Of a stretch of DNA of 32,409 bases, positions 1 through 8,635 are shown one piece after another. The notes beneath the pieces are model-generated. The model saw only the letters and a list, made by a program, of their open reading frames with translations, did not search any database and had not been told where the DNA came from. Positions within the stretch are counted from its first letter, which is position 1, and every line of letters starts with the position of its first letter. This stretch comes from Lactobacillus kalixensis DSM 16043. GTDB taxonomy: Bacteria; Bacillota; Bacilli; Lactobacillales; Lactobacillaceae. A program made the translations under genes and the position numbers. The stretch covers positions 1 through 32,409 of the forward strand of contig NZ_AZFM01000022.1 of assembly GCF_001434335.1 (NCBI RefSeq). Reading direction: 5' to 3'.

Positions 1-144
1 AAAAGCCAGGAAACATGCGAAAAGAGCATGAATCTTAGCTTTCAAGTTTCAGATTATTAAGTTTTAATCAAGATCGGCGCTAATTTATTTCAATGCTGCT
101 AAAATATTGAAAGCAATAATATTTTTATAGGGAATTGGAGTAAT
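1..144. other. Upstream intergenic stretch, no gene seen
   Basis: AT-rich stretch before the first gene. I see no coding frame with support. A GGAG ribosome binding site lies just before the ATG at 145. No convincing -35/-10 pair could be assigned, so the promoter of the first gene is left open. Confidence 0.4.
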
Positions 145-720
145 ATGAATAGTTTAGTAGTCACATTTCTTGCAGCGACTATCTTACTCATTTTAATTTT
201 TAATATAAAAACTTCACGTCGATTCAATCTTTTTGATCATTGGCTTCATCATAAGCTGGTCAAACAGCGCGATGGCTTTAAATGGCAAGTCATTGCCTTC
301 TTAAATGACCCGAAACTGATGGTTGTCTGGGCAGTTTTGCTTGCAAGTGCATTGATAGATCAAAATCGCATTATGACGGCATTGTGGGTTCTTGGAACCT
401 TGGGCTTTACTGATATTGTAGGAATTTTGTTGAAAAAATCGATTAAGCGCAAGCGACCGATTATGAGTTCAGAGCTAGAATCAGGCTATAGTTTTCCAAG
501 CGGTCATGTTCTTGGAACTACAACTATGGTGTTGATATTAATTCAGCTCTTTAGTAAACAATTCGGTGTAATCTTTACTATTGCATTAATTTGTATTTGG
601 GTGATGGTCATTATTTCAAGACTAAGCTTAAAGGCACATTATCCATCTGATGTAATTGGAGCTGCTAGTTTGTCGGTCTTTTGCTTCAGCATCTGCCAGC
701 AGATATTTTTAGCAATTTGA
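145..720 (+). CDS. PAP2-family membrane phosphatase
   Basis: This is a small integral membrane phosphatase of the PAP2 (type 2 phosphatidic acid phosphatase) superfamily. Such enzymes dephosphorylate lipid phosphates such as phosphatidic acid, PGP or undecaprenyl pyrophosphate at the outer membrane face. All three family motifs are visible in its 191 residues: the basic KxxxxxxRP motif ending at R104-P105, PSGH at 118-121, and SRxxxxxHxxxD with S158-R159, H165 and D169 (the nucleophile histidine and its partner). Hydrophobic segments at about 5-20, 55-70, 80-96, 122-135, 141-157 and 170-188 fit the usual six-helix fold. A GGAG box precedes the start, and a terminator follows directly, so the gene is probably monocistronic. 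The substrate cannot be told from sequence; undecaprenyl pyrophosphate recycling is one option. Confidence 0.9.
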   Translation: MNSLVVTFLAATILLILIFNIKTSRRFNLFDHWLHHKLVKQRDGFKWQVIAFLNDPKLMVVWAVLLASALIDQNRIMTALWVLGTLGFTDIVGILLKKSIKRKRPIMSSELESGYSFPSGHVLGTTTMVLILIQLFSKQFGVIFTIALICIWVMVIISRLSLKAHYPSDVIGAASLSVFCFSICQQIFLAI

Positions 721-757
721 GAGATCAGTTCTTTTGAGGAAATTGATCTCTTTTATT
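721..757 (+). terminator. Rho-independent terminator after PAP2 gene
   Basis: GAGATCA at 721-727 pairs with TGATCTC at 744-750, followed by a T-rich tail. It lies directly behind the PAP2 stop codon. Confidence 0.75.
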
Positions 758-780
758 TTGCCTTTCCAATTAAAAACTCG

Positions 781-809
781 TTGCCAAATACTGCATATTT
801 ATATAAAAT
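781..809 (+). promoter_or_regulatory. Sigma-A promoter of the APC permease
   Basis: TTGCCA at 781-786 and TAAAAT at 804-809 are separated by 17 bp. That gives a predicted transcript start near 816, shortly before the AAGGGG box at 827-832. Confidence 0.65.
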
Positions 810-848
810 CAAATGAAATGCATCTGAAGGGGATGGATTTTTTAATGC

Positions 849-2258
849 ATGAAAAAAGTTGGTGTAAAAATGAGTAAAAAACATAAAGCTCCGCAATTAA
901 GTAGAACAATGTCTGCTGGACAAATGGAAATGATTTCCCTTGGTGGGGCAATCGGAGTTGGGCTGTTCATGGGTTCCAGCTCTACAATCAAATGGACTGG
1001 ACCTTCCGTTTTGCTAGCATACATGTTTGTTGGTTTAATTTTATATATTGTCATGCGTGCACTGGGCGAAATGCTCTATGTCAATCCAGGGACAGGGTCA
1101 TTTGCTGATTATGCAACTGAGTATGTTCATCCAATTGCTGGATACATGGCTGAGTGGGCAAACGTTTTTGAATATATTGTTGTTGGGATGTCAGAAGTAG
1201 TAGCAGCTACAGAATATCTGAAGTATTGGTGGCCCAATGTTAGTGTTCTATGGTCTGGGATAATTATTATTCTATTCTTATTGTTAGCTAATTTGGCAAG
1301 TGCTAAGGCTTATGCTTCGCTTGAATTTTGGTTTGCGATGATCAAAGTAGTTACGATTATCTTGATGATTATTTTAGGTTTCATTGTAATTTTCTTTGGC
1401 GTTGGAAATGGTGGCAAGCCTACTGGGTTTAGTAATCTTTGGGCTCATGGCGGCTTCTTTACTGGCGGTTTTAAAGGCTTCTTCTTCTCAATGTCAATCA
1501 TTGTTGGTTCATATGAAGGGATCGAATTATTAGGGATTTCTGCAGGTGAAGTAGCAAATCCTCAAGAAGCGATCGTTAAGAGTGTTAAGTCAGTTCTTCT
1601 TAGAATCTTAATCTTCTACGTGGGTGCGATTTTTGTAATTGTTACTATTTATCCATGGAATAAATTGGATTCAATTGGTTCACCATTTGTAACAACTTTT
1701 GCCAAAGTGGGGATCACTGCAGCTGCTTCAATAATCAACTTTGTTGTTTTAACAGCAGCATTGTCAGGTGCCAACTCAGGGATTTATTCATCAAGTAGAA
1801 TGCTATTTAAGTTGTCACATGATGGGGATGCACCAAAGGTTTTCCGTCATATTTCAAAAAGAATTGTGCCAGATCGTGCAATTATGGGAATCTCGACTGG
1901 TATTTTCATTGGTTTTATTTTGAATGTTATTGCATCAAACTTTAATCATTCAGCTTCAGACTTATTCGTTATCGTCTTTAGTTCATCCGTTTTACCAGGA
2001 ATGATTCCGTGGTTTGTGATCTTGCTTGCTGAATTACGTTTTAGAAGACATAATCCTGAGTTATTAAAAGATCATCCATTTAAGTTGCCATTATATCCAT
2101 TTTCAAATTATTTTGCATTTGCAATGTTAGTTGTAATTGTAATCTTCATGTTCATTAATCCCGATACGAGAATTTCGGTTATCGCTGGTGCTTTGGTACT
2201 AATCGCTGCAGCAATTGCATACTTAGCAAGACACAAAGGCGAATTTAAGAAAGATTAG
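849..2258 (+). CDS. Amino acid permease, APC superfamily (AAT family)
   Basis: This is a secondary amino acid transporter of the amino acid-polyamine-organocation superfamily, 469 residues, which is the normal length. The N-terminal cytoplasmic tail ending in QLSRTM, followed by SLGGAIGVGLFMGSS in helix 1, is the family signature, and about 12 hydrophobic helices follow. It resembles the AAT subgroup (GABA, D-Ala/Ser/Gly, aromatic or basic amino acid permeases). The substrate is not decidable. Start choice is uncertain. The ATG at 849 is 16 bases from the AAGGGG box at 827-832, and the in-frame ATG at 870 (beginning MSKKHK) has no clear box of its own. The ATG at 845, in another frame, is best spaced and encodes a 10-codon peptide that ends over the 870 start. 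A promoter and a terminator flank the gene, so it is a single-gene unit. Confidence 0.9.
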   Translation: MKKVGVKMSKKHKAPQLSRTMSAGQMEMISLGGAIGVGLFMGSSSTIKWTGPSVLLAYMFVGLILYIVMRALGEMLYVNPGTGSFADYATEYVHPIAGYMAEWANVFEYIVVGMSEVVAATEYLKYWWPNVSVLWSGIIIILFLLLANLASAKAYASLEFWFAMIKVVTIILMIILGFIVIFFGVGNGGKPTGFSNLWAHGGFFTGGFKGFFFSMSIIVGSYEGIELLGISAGEVANPQEAIVKSVKSVLLRILIFYVGAIFVIVTIYPWNKLDSIGSPFVTTFAKVGITAAASIINFVVLTAALSGANSGIYSSSRMLFKLSHDGDAPKVFRHISKRIVPDRAIMGISTGIFIGFILNVIASNFNHSASDLFVIVFSSSVLPGMIPWFVILLAELRFRRHNPELLKDHPFKLPLYPFSNYFAFAMLVVIVIFMFINPDTRISVIAGALVLIAAAIAYLARHKGEFKKD

Positions 2259-2265
2259 ATGATAT

Positions 2266-2293
2266 AAAAGATGACATAGTTCATCTTTTTTAT
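2266..2293 (+). terminator. Rho-independent terminator after APC permease
   Basis: AAAAGATGA at 2266-2274 pairs with TCATCTTTT at 2281-2289 around a 6-base loop, and the T run continues beyond. Confidence 0.85.
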
Positions 2294-2388
2294 TTTGTTT
2301 AAAATACCAAATCTTGTGGTTTGTATTATGAAAGGCACCAGATATATGATATCGTAAACGAAGTAATATCTTGAAAGGTGTGTAAAAA

Positions 2389-3345
2389 ATGGCAGTTCTT
2401 GAACAACCGTATTTGGATCTTTTAAATAAAATTATGACTGAAGGACATGACAAGAGCGATCGTACTGGTACAGGCACTAGAAGTTATTTTGGTGCACAAA
2501 TGCGTTTTGATTTGTCACAAGGTTTTCCTTTATTAACAACTAAAAAAGTTCCCTTTGGCTTAATTAAAAGCGAGCTTTTATGGTTCTTGCGTGGTGATAC
2601 AAATATCCGCTTTTTATTAGAGCACAACAATCATATCTGGGATGAGTGGGCTTTTAAGAATTGGATAATTAGTGATGAGTATCAAGGCCCAGATATGACT
2701 GATTTTGGTTTACGCAGTCAAAGTGATCCTGAGTTTAATAAATTATATCAATCAGAAATGAAGAAATTTGATCAAAGAATTCTTGATGATAGAGCTTTTG
2801 CTGAAAAATTTGGAAACTTAGGTGACGTATATGGTGCGCAATGGCGTCATTGGCAAAAGCGTGATGGTGGATTTATTGACCAAATTGCGGATGTGATTAA
2901 ACAAATCAAGGAAACACCAGACTCACGAAGAATGATTGTTACTGCGTGGAATCCGGAAGATGTGCCAACAAGTGCTTTGCCACCGTGTCACGTAATGTTT
3001 CAGTTTTATGTAGTCGATGGCAAAATTAGTGTTCAACTTTATCAAAGAAGTGGTGACATGTTCTTAGGTGTACCATTCAACATTGCATCATATGCACTGC
3101 TTCTTAATATGATTGCCCGAGAAACAGGTCTTGAAGCGGGTGAATTTATTCATACTTTAGGCGATGCTCATATTTATCGCAACCACTTTGATCAAGTAAA
3201 GGAACTATTGTCACGCAAGCCATATAATGCTCCCAAACTTTGGCTCAATCCAGAGAAAGAACTTATCAAAGATTTTCAGATGAATGATATTAAAGTGATA
3301 GATTATATGCACCACGGTACAATAAAAGCTCCGGTTGCTGTTTAG
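2389..3345 (+). CDS. thyA: Thymidylate synthase
   Basis: This cytosolic enzyme makes dTMP from dUMP using methylenetetrahydrofolate and releases dihydrofolate. It has 318 residues, the length of the long lactobacillus/staphylococcus ThyA form that carries an insert in the small domain. Visible hallmarks are the N-terminal [11 protein letters not shown] segment that binds phosphate through Arg, the [10 protein letters not shown] segment, the active-site Cys200 in [12 protein letters not shown], the [18 protein letters not shown] cofactor and phosphate segment, and [19 protein letters not shown] box precedes the start. The downstream neighbour folA starts 9 bases after the stop, the common pairing in which DHFR recycles the dihydrofolate produced here. 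Confidence 0.97.
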   Translation: MAVLEQPYLDLLNKIMTEGHDKSDRTGTGTRSYFGAQMRFDLSQGFPLLTTKKVPFGLIKSELLWFLRGDTNIRFLLEHNNHIWDEWAFKNWIISDEYQGPDMTDFGLRSQSDPEFNKLYQSEMKKFDQRILDDRAFAEKFGNLGDVYGAQWRHWQKRDGGFIDQIADVIKQIKETPDSRRMIVTAWNPEDVPTSALPPCHVMFQFYVVDGKISVQLYQRSGDMFLGVPFNIASYALLLNMIARETGLEAGEFIHTLGDAHIYRNHFDQVKELLSRKPYNAPKLWLNPEKELIKDFQMNDIKVIDYMHHGTIKAPVAV

Positions 3346-3354
3346 AGGTAAAGT

Positions 3355-3858
3355 ATGATTAGTTTTGTTTGGGCAGAAGATGAAAATCACGGTATTGGGC
3401 TAGATGGACACTTGCCATGGCATTTGCCAGCGGATTTGCATCATTTTAAAGAAAAAACGATGGGACATCCAATCTTAATGGGAAGAAAGACTTTTGCAAG
3501 TTTGCCTCATCTGTTGCCAGGTAGAAAGCATTTAATCTTAACACATGATAAAAAATTAAAGGTTGAGTACTCACAAAATGATCAAGTTTTAATTTTTGCT
3601 AATATGCAAGAAATTCAGGAATATTTGGATGCTCATAAGGATGAAGAAATTTGTGCAATTGGTGGAGTTTCAATTTTTAATTTTTTGAAAAATCAAGTTG
3701 ATGTTTTAGAAAAGACGGAAATATATCATTCTTTTAAAGTTGATACTTTTATGCCTGAAATCAACTATGAACAGTTTGAACTAGTTCAAAGAGAAGATTT
3801 TAACGCTGATACAAAAAATAAATATGATTATTCTTTCTTAACTTATAAGAGAATATAA
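3355..3858 (+). CDS. folA: Dihydrofolate reductase
   Basis: NADPH-dependent reductase converting dihydrofolate to tetrahydrofolate, 167 residues, typical of bacterial chromosomal DHFR. The N-terminus shows the family pattern: VWAEDENHGIG followed by the substrate loop LPWHLPADLHHFKEKT, whose Asp corresponds to the catalytic carboxylate. MGRKTFASLP then binds NADPH, and the later IGGVSIFNFL segment is the GG-x-x-hydrophobic cofactor motif. A GAGG box sits ahead of the ATG in the 9-base gap behind thyA, so the two are co-transcribed. A terminator follows. Nothing indicates an acquired trimethoprim-resistant type. Confidence 0.96.
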   Translation: MISFVWAEDENHGIGLDGHLPWHLPADLHHFKEKTMGHPILMGRKTFASLPHLLPGRKHLILTHDKKLKVEYSQNDQVLIFANMQEIQEYLDAHKDEEICAIGGVSIFNFLKNQVDVLEKTEIYHSFKVDTFMPEINYEQFELVQREDFNADTKNKYDYSFLTYKRI

Positions 3859-3865
3859 AAATGAA

Positions 3866-3893
3866 TCCTGTCATCTTGGCGGGATTTTTTTTA
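3866..3893 (+). terminator. Rho-independent terminator after thyA-folA
   Basis: ATCCTG pairs (one G-U) with CGGGAT, followed by a run of eight T residues directly behind the folA stop. Confidence 0.75.
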
Positions 3894-3934
3894 GTAGTTA
3901 TAATATTCATTAAAATGAATTTTGAGGGAACAAT

Positions 3935-6349
3935 ATGTCAGAAAAAACGAATCTAACAGGCTTATCTTCTGCTGAAGTTGATCAAAGGATTAAAAACGGG
4001 CAGATCAATAAAGCTATTGATGACCAATTTAAAACAAATAGTCAAATTATTCGGGAAAATATCTTTACATACTTCAACTTAATTTTTGCTGTTTTAGCAG
4101 TACTACTGATTTTTGTTGGTGCATATAATGACTTAACTTTTTTGCCAGTAATTATTCTGAATACCATTATTGGGATTATTCAAGAAATTAGAGCTAAGCG
4201 CGTCTTGAGTAAGTTAAATGTGATGAATGCGGTGGAAGTTACTGCACTTCGCAATAGTGAAGAAGTAAAGGTTCCGATTGAAAAACTAGTTAAAGACGAT
4301 ATCGTTGTTTTGAAAACGGGTGACCAAATTCCAGCAGATGCTCGCGTAATATCAGGTGAAGTCCATGTTAACGAGTCTCTTTTGACAGGGGAATCCGATG
4401 AAATTTTAAAGAAAAAAGGCGACGAATTAATGTCGGGCTCTTTTGTTGTATCGGGGACTGTCTATGCGGTTTTAGAGAAAGTCGGAAAAGATTCATATAT
4501 TTCTCGCTTAACTATGGAAGCTAAAGCCATGTCCAGCATTGAACAATCTGAAATGGTTCGCTCGATTAACAAATTGATTAAGTGGGTTGGGGTAATCATT
4601 ATTCCACTTGGAATTGCCTTATTTGTGCAAGCTTACTTTTTTAATGATATTGGCTTAAAACGCAGCATTGTTTCAATGGAAGCTGCTTTAATCGGGATGA
4701 TTCCAGAAGGGCTATATCTTTTAACAACGATTGCATTGGCATTATCAGCAACTAGACTAGCTCGACAAGAAGTAATGCTTCACGATATGAAGAGCGTTGA
4801 AACTTTAGCTCGGGTTAATGTTCTTTGTGTTGATAAAACAGGTACAATTACGGAACCTAAGATGGCGGTTGAGAAGGCAGTTGTGTCTAAAGCTAGCAAA
4901 ATGAGTGAAGACCAATTACATCAGCTTATCGCTGATTTTGCTAAAAATATGCCTGCTGATAATGAAACAATGAAGGCCATTCATGATTATTTCAAAAATG
5001 GTGTTAAACAAGCAAGTGCAATTGTTCCGTTTACTTCAGTTAATAAGTATTCAGGTGTTGTTTTCAACAATGAAACAATAATCATTGGTGCACCAGAAAT
5101 GGTTCTTAGAGATCAATTTGATCAATATAAAGATGAATTTGAATTTTATGCAGCAGAAGGCTATCGTGTTTTAATTGTTGCGCAATATGCTCAAGCGTTA
5201 AATGAAGAAAATTCCACACTAAATGAAGAAGTTCAACCTTTAGGCTATATTTTGCTTTCTAACCCAATTAGAAAAGAAGCAAAAGCAACTTTTGAGTACT
5301 TTGGCAAACAGGGGGTTGAAATAAAAGTTATTTCAGGTGATAATCCAGTAACTGTTTCAAGAGTGGCAGCGCAAGCTGGAATTAAAGGTGCTGACAAATA
5401 TATTGATGCTCAAACGATTAAAGACGGTGAATATGAAGAAGCAGTTAAGAATTATCAGGTATTTGGCAGAGTAAAACCAGATCAAAAGCGAAAATTTGTT
5501 ACAGCCCTGCAAGATTTAGGCAATACCGTTGCCATGACAGGCGACGGTGTTAATGATATATTGGCAATGAAGAAGGCTGATTGTTCCATTGCTATGGCTT
5601 CAGGTAACAGTGCAGCTGTTCAGGCGTCACAAGTAGTTTTACTTGATTCCAACTTTGCTAGAATGCCAGAAGTTGTAAATGAAGGTCGCCGAGTGGTTAA
5701 TAACATTCAAAGATCTGCTAGTTTATTCTTAGTTAAAAACATTTTCTCATTCTTGATGGCAATCTTCTCATTGGTAATGACAATTAATTATCCATTACAA
5801 CCCTCTCAAATCACTTTGATTTCTGCTTTCACAATTGGGTTACCATCATTTCTTTTAGCGCTTGAAAGTAATCACAACCGCATTCGTGGGAAGTTCATTC
5901 CAAGTGTGTTAGCAAAAGCATTTCCAGGAGGAATTACTGATTGGTTAGCTGTTGCAATTTTAGTGGTTGCTGGTGAGTATATCAATCTAGATCACGGACA
6001 AGTTGGGACTACTGCAACAATGCTTTTGATCTTAGTAGGTTTCATGGTGATGTATCATATATCTGCACCAATGAACAAGTTTAGATTTATAGTTATGCTT
6101 TTGTCAGTTCTTGGTATTGTTTTATCAATTATTTTCTTGAACAAACTATTTGCTCTAAACATGCTCAAGCCACGTTCGATTTTTATGTTGGCTGTTTTAT
6201 TCTGTGCGGCTACAACAATTTTCAGATGGCTATCACGGATTATGGATGGAGTGGCAGAAGTTTTAGTTGTCTTTGATCAAAAAGGGAAGGCAATGACTTT
6301 TGCAGATCTTCATGACAGTTATAAACGTGGTCGTGATCAAATTAAATAA
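3935..6349 (+). CDS. P-type cation-transporting ATPase (CtpE-like, likely Ca2+)
   Basis: Membrane P-type ATPase of 804 residues. Domains in order: N-terminal helices with EIRAKR in the cytosolic stretch, the actuator domain with LTGES at about 152-156, the ion-site helix with IPEGL near 258, the phosphorylated Asp300 in DKTGTITE, a rather short nucleotide-binding domain, the hinge motif TGDGVND at 535-541, and about six C-terminal helices. The PEGL proline kink and the compact nucleotide domain recall mycobacterial CtpE, a calcium-uptake ATPase, rather than heavy-metal pumps, which have CPC. No metal-binding CxxC domain is present. The ion is therefore an inference; Mg2+ or other divalent ions are alternatives. 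A GAGGGA box precedes the start. It is a single gene between the folA terminator and the T-box promoter. Confidence 0.88.
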   Translation: MSEKTNLTGLSSAEVDQRIKNGQINKAIDDQFKTNSQIIRENIFTYFNLIFAVLAVLLIFVGAYNDLTFLPVIILNTIIGIIQEIRAKRVLSKLNVMNAVEVTALRNSEEVKVPIEKLVKDDIVVLKTGDQIPADARVISGEVHVNESLLTGESDEILKKKGDELMSGSFVVSGTVYAVLEKVGKDSYISRLTMEAKAMSSIEQSEMVRSINKLIKWVGVIIIPLGIALFVQAYFFNDIGLKRSIVSMEAALIGMIPEGLYLLTTIALALSATRLARQEVMLHDMKSVETLARVNVLCVDKTGTITEPKMAVEKAVVSKASKMSEDQLHQLIADFAKNMPADNETMKAIHDYFKNGVKQASAIVPFTSVNKYSGVVFNNETIIIGAPEMVLRDQFDQYKDEFEFYAAEGYRVLIVAQYAQALNEENSTLNEEVQPLGYILLSNPIRKEAKATFEYFGKQGVEIKVISGDNPVTVSRVAAQAGIKGADKYIDAQTIKDGEYEEAVKNYQVFGRVKPDQKRKFVTALQDLGNTVAMTGDGVNDILAMKKADCSIAMASGNSAAVQASQVVLLDSNFARMPEVVNEGRRVVNNIQRSASLFLVKNIFSFLMAIFSLVMTINYPLQPSQITLISAFTIGLPSFLLALESNHNRIRGKFIPSVLAKAFPGGITDWLAVAILVVAGEYINLDHGQVGTTATMLLILVGFMVMYHISAPMNKFRFIVMLLSVLGIVLSIIFLNKLFALNMLKPRSIFMLAVLFCAATTIFRWLSRIMDGVAEVLVVFDQKGKAMTFADLHDSYKRGRDQIK

Positions 6350-6368
6350 AATAAATATTAAAATATAG

Positions 6369-6397
6369 TTGACACAATTAAATGTAAATGATAAATT
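6369..6397 (+). promoter_or_regulatory. Strong sigma-A promoter of the met operon
   Basis: A perfect TTGACA at 6369-6374 and TAAATT at 6392-6397 are spaced by 17 bp. Transcription would begin near 6404, just before the T-box stem I. Confidence 0.85.
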
Positions 6398-6418
6398 ATT
6401 TACAACAAAACGAATTAA

Positions 6419-6676
6419 GCATCTTGAAAAGCAGAGTAATTAATATTAGTGGCTAGTAAAGAGAGCTGATGGTTGGTGAAAGTCAGTAAGCGAATATTAA
6501 TGAAGATGGGCTTGAAGTGATGCCTACTGGTGAGATTTAGCTAGTAGCGGCTTTGCATCCGTTAGCAATGCAGACTATTTTTTGATAGTCACTGAGGTCT
6601 ATTATGTGAATAATGGACAAATTAAAGGTGGTAACGCGAGCACTCGTCCTTTTGATTAGGGATGAGTGCTTTTTTA
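6419..6676 (+). promoter_or_regulatory. T-box riboswitch, methionine (AUG specifier)
   Basis: This tRNA-sensing leader controls the metQNI operon by transcription antitermination. The stem I base is GCATC (6419-6423) with GATGC (about 6518-6522). Next come AAGC with GCTT, then an internal loop, then TTAATATT with AATATTAA. The internal loop has AGAGTAA on its 5' side and TGAAGATGG on its 3' side, the expected loop-E layout. The base triplet at the specifier position, 6506-6508, is ATG, so the cognate tRNA is tRNA-Met. The upper arm contains an AGAGAG bulge and a CTGA...TCAG distal hairpin. The T-box proper is AAAGGTGGTAACGCG at 6624-6638, with UGGU (6629-6632) matching an A discriminator base, and AAAGG can pair with CCTTT (6648-6652) as antiterminator. 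The canonical box reads UGGUACCGCG; here it is UGGUAACGCG. Confidence 0.93.
6640..6676 (+). terminator. T-box-controlled terminator
   Basis: GCACTCGTCC at 6640-6649 pairs with GGGATGAGTGC at 6659-6669, followed by six T residues. It shares bases with the antiterminator, so uncharged tRNA-Met binding should open it. Confidence 0.92.
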
Positions 6677-6700
6677 TTACAATTTTCTAGGGGGAGTTTT

Positions 6701-7561
6701 ATGAGAAATAGACGGAGAAAAACAACAATAATCTGGAGTATTATTGCTGCAATTATTGTTGTTGCAGGCTGGTTTAGCTTTGGACCAGGACTGAGCTCCA
6801 ATAATCAAACGAAAAATAAGATCGTAACAGTTGGTGTAGTTGGTGAAAGTAAACAGGAAGCTGCTATTTGGAGAAGCGTAGCTAAAACTGCTAAAGAAAA
6901 ATATGGCATTATTATCAAAACCAAAAACTTTACTGACTATAATCAACCAAATAAAGCTTTAAAATCTGGAGATGTAGATTTGAATGCTTTTCAACACTAT
7001 GCTTTTTTAAAATCCTGGAATAGTGCAAATGGTGGAGGCGTCAGTGCAATTGGTAGAACCTATATTGCACCAATTCGTTTATACTCACGTAAGTATCACA
7101 AGTTAAGCGAATTGCCAGATGGTGCAACTATTGCAATTCCAAACGACGCGACTAATGAATCAAGAGCACTTCTTGTTTTAAAGAATGCTGGTTTGATTAA
7201 GTTGAGAAAAGGTGAGAAGTTAGTTACTGTAGCTGATATTACTTCAAATCCGAATAACCTGAAGATTAAAGAAGTTGCTACTGAACAGACTGGTCGAGTT
7301 TTATCATCAGTTGATGCAGCCGTTGTTAACAACGATTATGCTGGTCCCGCAGGTTTAACTGATAAACAAACAATCTACATTGAACCAGTTAATAAAGATT
7401 CACAACAATGGATTAATATCATTTGCTCTACAACAAATAATAAAAATAAGAAAATCTACCAAGATGTAGTTCGAGCATACCAAACTGCACAAACTAAAAA
7501 GTTATACCAAAAATATTATGGCAGAAGTCAGATTGCTGCATGGGATGTTAAGTTGAAATAG
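6701..7561 (+). CDS. metQ: Methionine ABC transporter substrate-binding protein (MetQ/NlpA family)
   Basis: This is the extracellular methionine-binding component of the MetQNI importer. The ATG at 6701 is preceded by a GGGGGAG box, giving 286 residues; an in-frame ATG at 6662 lies inside the T-box terminator and is rejected. The N-terminus is basic (MRNRRRK), followed by one hydrophobic helix at about 8-26. The mature domain begins near KIVTVGVVGESKQEAAIW and carries the family segments DLNAFQHYAFL and IAIPNDATNESRALLVL. There is no lipobox cysteine in or after the hydrophobic stretch, so the protein is probably membrane-anchored by an uncleaved helix or cleaved and released, rather than a classical lipoprotein. 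It is the first gene of the T-box-controlled operon, followed at 12 bases by metN. Confidence 0.92.
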   Translation: MRNRRRKTTIIWSIIAAIIVVAGWFSFGPGLSSNNQTKNKIVTVGVVGESKQEAAIWRSVAKTAKEKYGIIIKTKNFTDYNQPNKALKSGDVDLNAFQHYAFLKSWNSANGGGVSAIGRTYIAPIRLYSRKYHKLSELPDGATIAIPNDATNESRALLVLKNAGLIKLRKGEKLVTVADITSNPNNLKIKEVATEQTGRVLSSVDAAVVNNDYAGPAGLTDKQTIYIEPVNKDSQQWINIICSTTNNKNKKIYQDVVRAYQTAQTKKLYQKYYGRSQIAAWDVKLK

Positions 7562-7573
7562 GAGGTTAACCAC

Positions 7574-8635
7574 ATGAGTATCATTAATTTAGAAAATGTT
7601 ACTGTCGATTTTAAACAGAAAAAAGGAAATGTAGTTAAGGCTGTTCAAGATGTTGACCTTCAAGTTGAAAAAGGTGATATCTATGGTGTAGTTGGTTTTT
7701 CTGGAGCTGGTAAATCTACTTTAGTTAGAACTGTTAATTTGCTCCAAAAACCAACAAGTGGAAGTATTGAAATTAACGGTACTCAGTTTATTAAAGACGG
7801 CAAACAGGTTATTAGTAATAAAGATTTACAATTAGAACGTCGCAAAATCGGAATGATCTTCCAGCATTTTAATCTTTTGAATGAAACAACCGTCTTTGAT
7901 AATGTCGCATTTGCCTTAAAGCACAGTAAGTTGTCCGACGATGAATTAGAAAAAAGAACGTTGGAGTTACTGGATTTAGTTGATTTGAAAGATAAAGCGG
8001 ATTTTTATCCAGCAGAATTGTCTGGTGGTCAACAACAAAGAGTGGCAATTGCACGAGCTTTAGCTAATAAACCAGATATTTTAATCTCTGATGAAGCAAC
8101 TAGTGCCCTTGACCCACAAAATACTGTGCAAATTCTCGATCTACTCAAGAGTTTAAATCAAAAGTTGAGATTAACAGTAATCTTGATTACTCACGAAATG
8201 GATGCAGTTAAGCGAATTTGTACTAAAGTTGCTGTGATGGAACATGGTGTCATTATCGAAAAGGGAGATTTGAAGCAGATTTTCTTGCATCCAAAGGAAG
8301 AATTAACTAAGCGCTTTGTTGGCGGGTCTCTTGAGACTATTTCAACTTTGGAATCACTTAACTTGGGTACTCTAGGTGATAATAAGGCTGTTTACCAATT
8401 AGTTTATAGTATTGCTAATGTGACTAAGTCAATCATTATTGAACTTTACAAGGAAATAGGCGTTGAAGCCAGCATGCTTTATGGTAACGTTGAACTTTTG
8501 AATGGTGAGGCAATTGGTACATTGGTGGTTGAAGTCAAGGGAGATCCAGAAAAACAAAAACAGGCTCAAGAGTTCTTAAACAAACAAGATGTTACATTGA
8601 CTAGATTAGATGAAAAGGGGAGATTATATGATTAG
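7574..8635 (+). CDS. metN: Methionine ABC transporter ATP-binding protein
   Basis: Cytosolic ATPase of the methionine importer, 353 residues, the usual MetN length. It has Walker [10 protein letters not shown] at 41-49, a Q-loop in MIFQHFNLL, signature LSGGQQQR, Walker [13 protein letters not shown] and the H-loop ITHE. The C-terminal 90 residues or so form the NIL/ACT-like domain that in known MetN proteins binds methionine and inhibits transport when the cell is replete. A strong AGGAGG box precedes the ATG. The 3' end overlaps the metI start by 8 bases, with the metI ribosome binding site inside metN, indicating translational coupling. Regulation is therefore double: T-box at the transcript and the NIL domain at the protein. 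Confidence 0.95.
   Translation: MSIINLENVTVDFKQKKGNVVKAVQDVDLQVEKGDIYGVVGFSGAGKSTLVRTVNLLQKPTSGSIEINGTQFIKDGKQVISNKDLQLERRKIGMIFQHFNLLNETTVFDNVAFALKHSKLSDDELEKRTLELLDLVDLKDKADFYPAELSGGQQQRVAIARALANKPDILISDEATSALDPQNTVQILDLLKSLNQKLRLTVILITHEMDAVKRICTKVAVMEHGVIIEKGDLKQIFLHPKEELTKRFVGGSLETISTLESLNLGTLGDNKAVYQLVYSIANVTKSIIIELYKEIGVEASMLYGNVELLNGEAIGTLVVEVKGDPEKQKQAQEFLNKQDVTLTRLDEKGRLYD

Noticed and set aside
6662-6700. Upstream extension of metQ from an in-frame ATG at 6662
   Set aside because: It lies inside the T-box terminator stem and has no ribosome binding site; the ATG at 6701 behind GGGGGAG is better.
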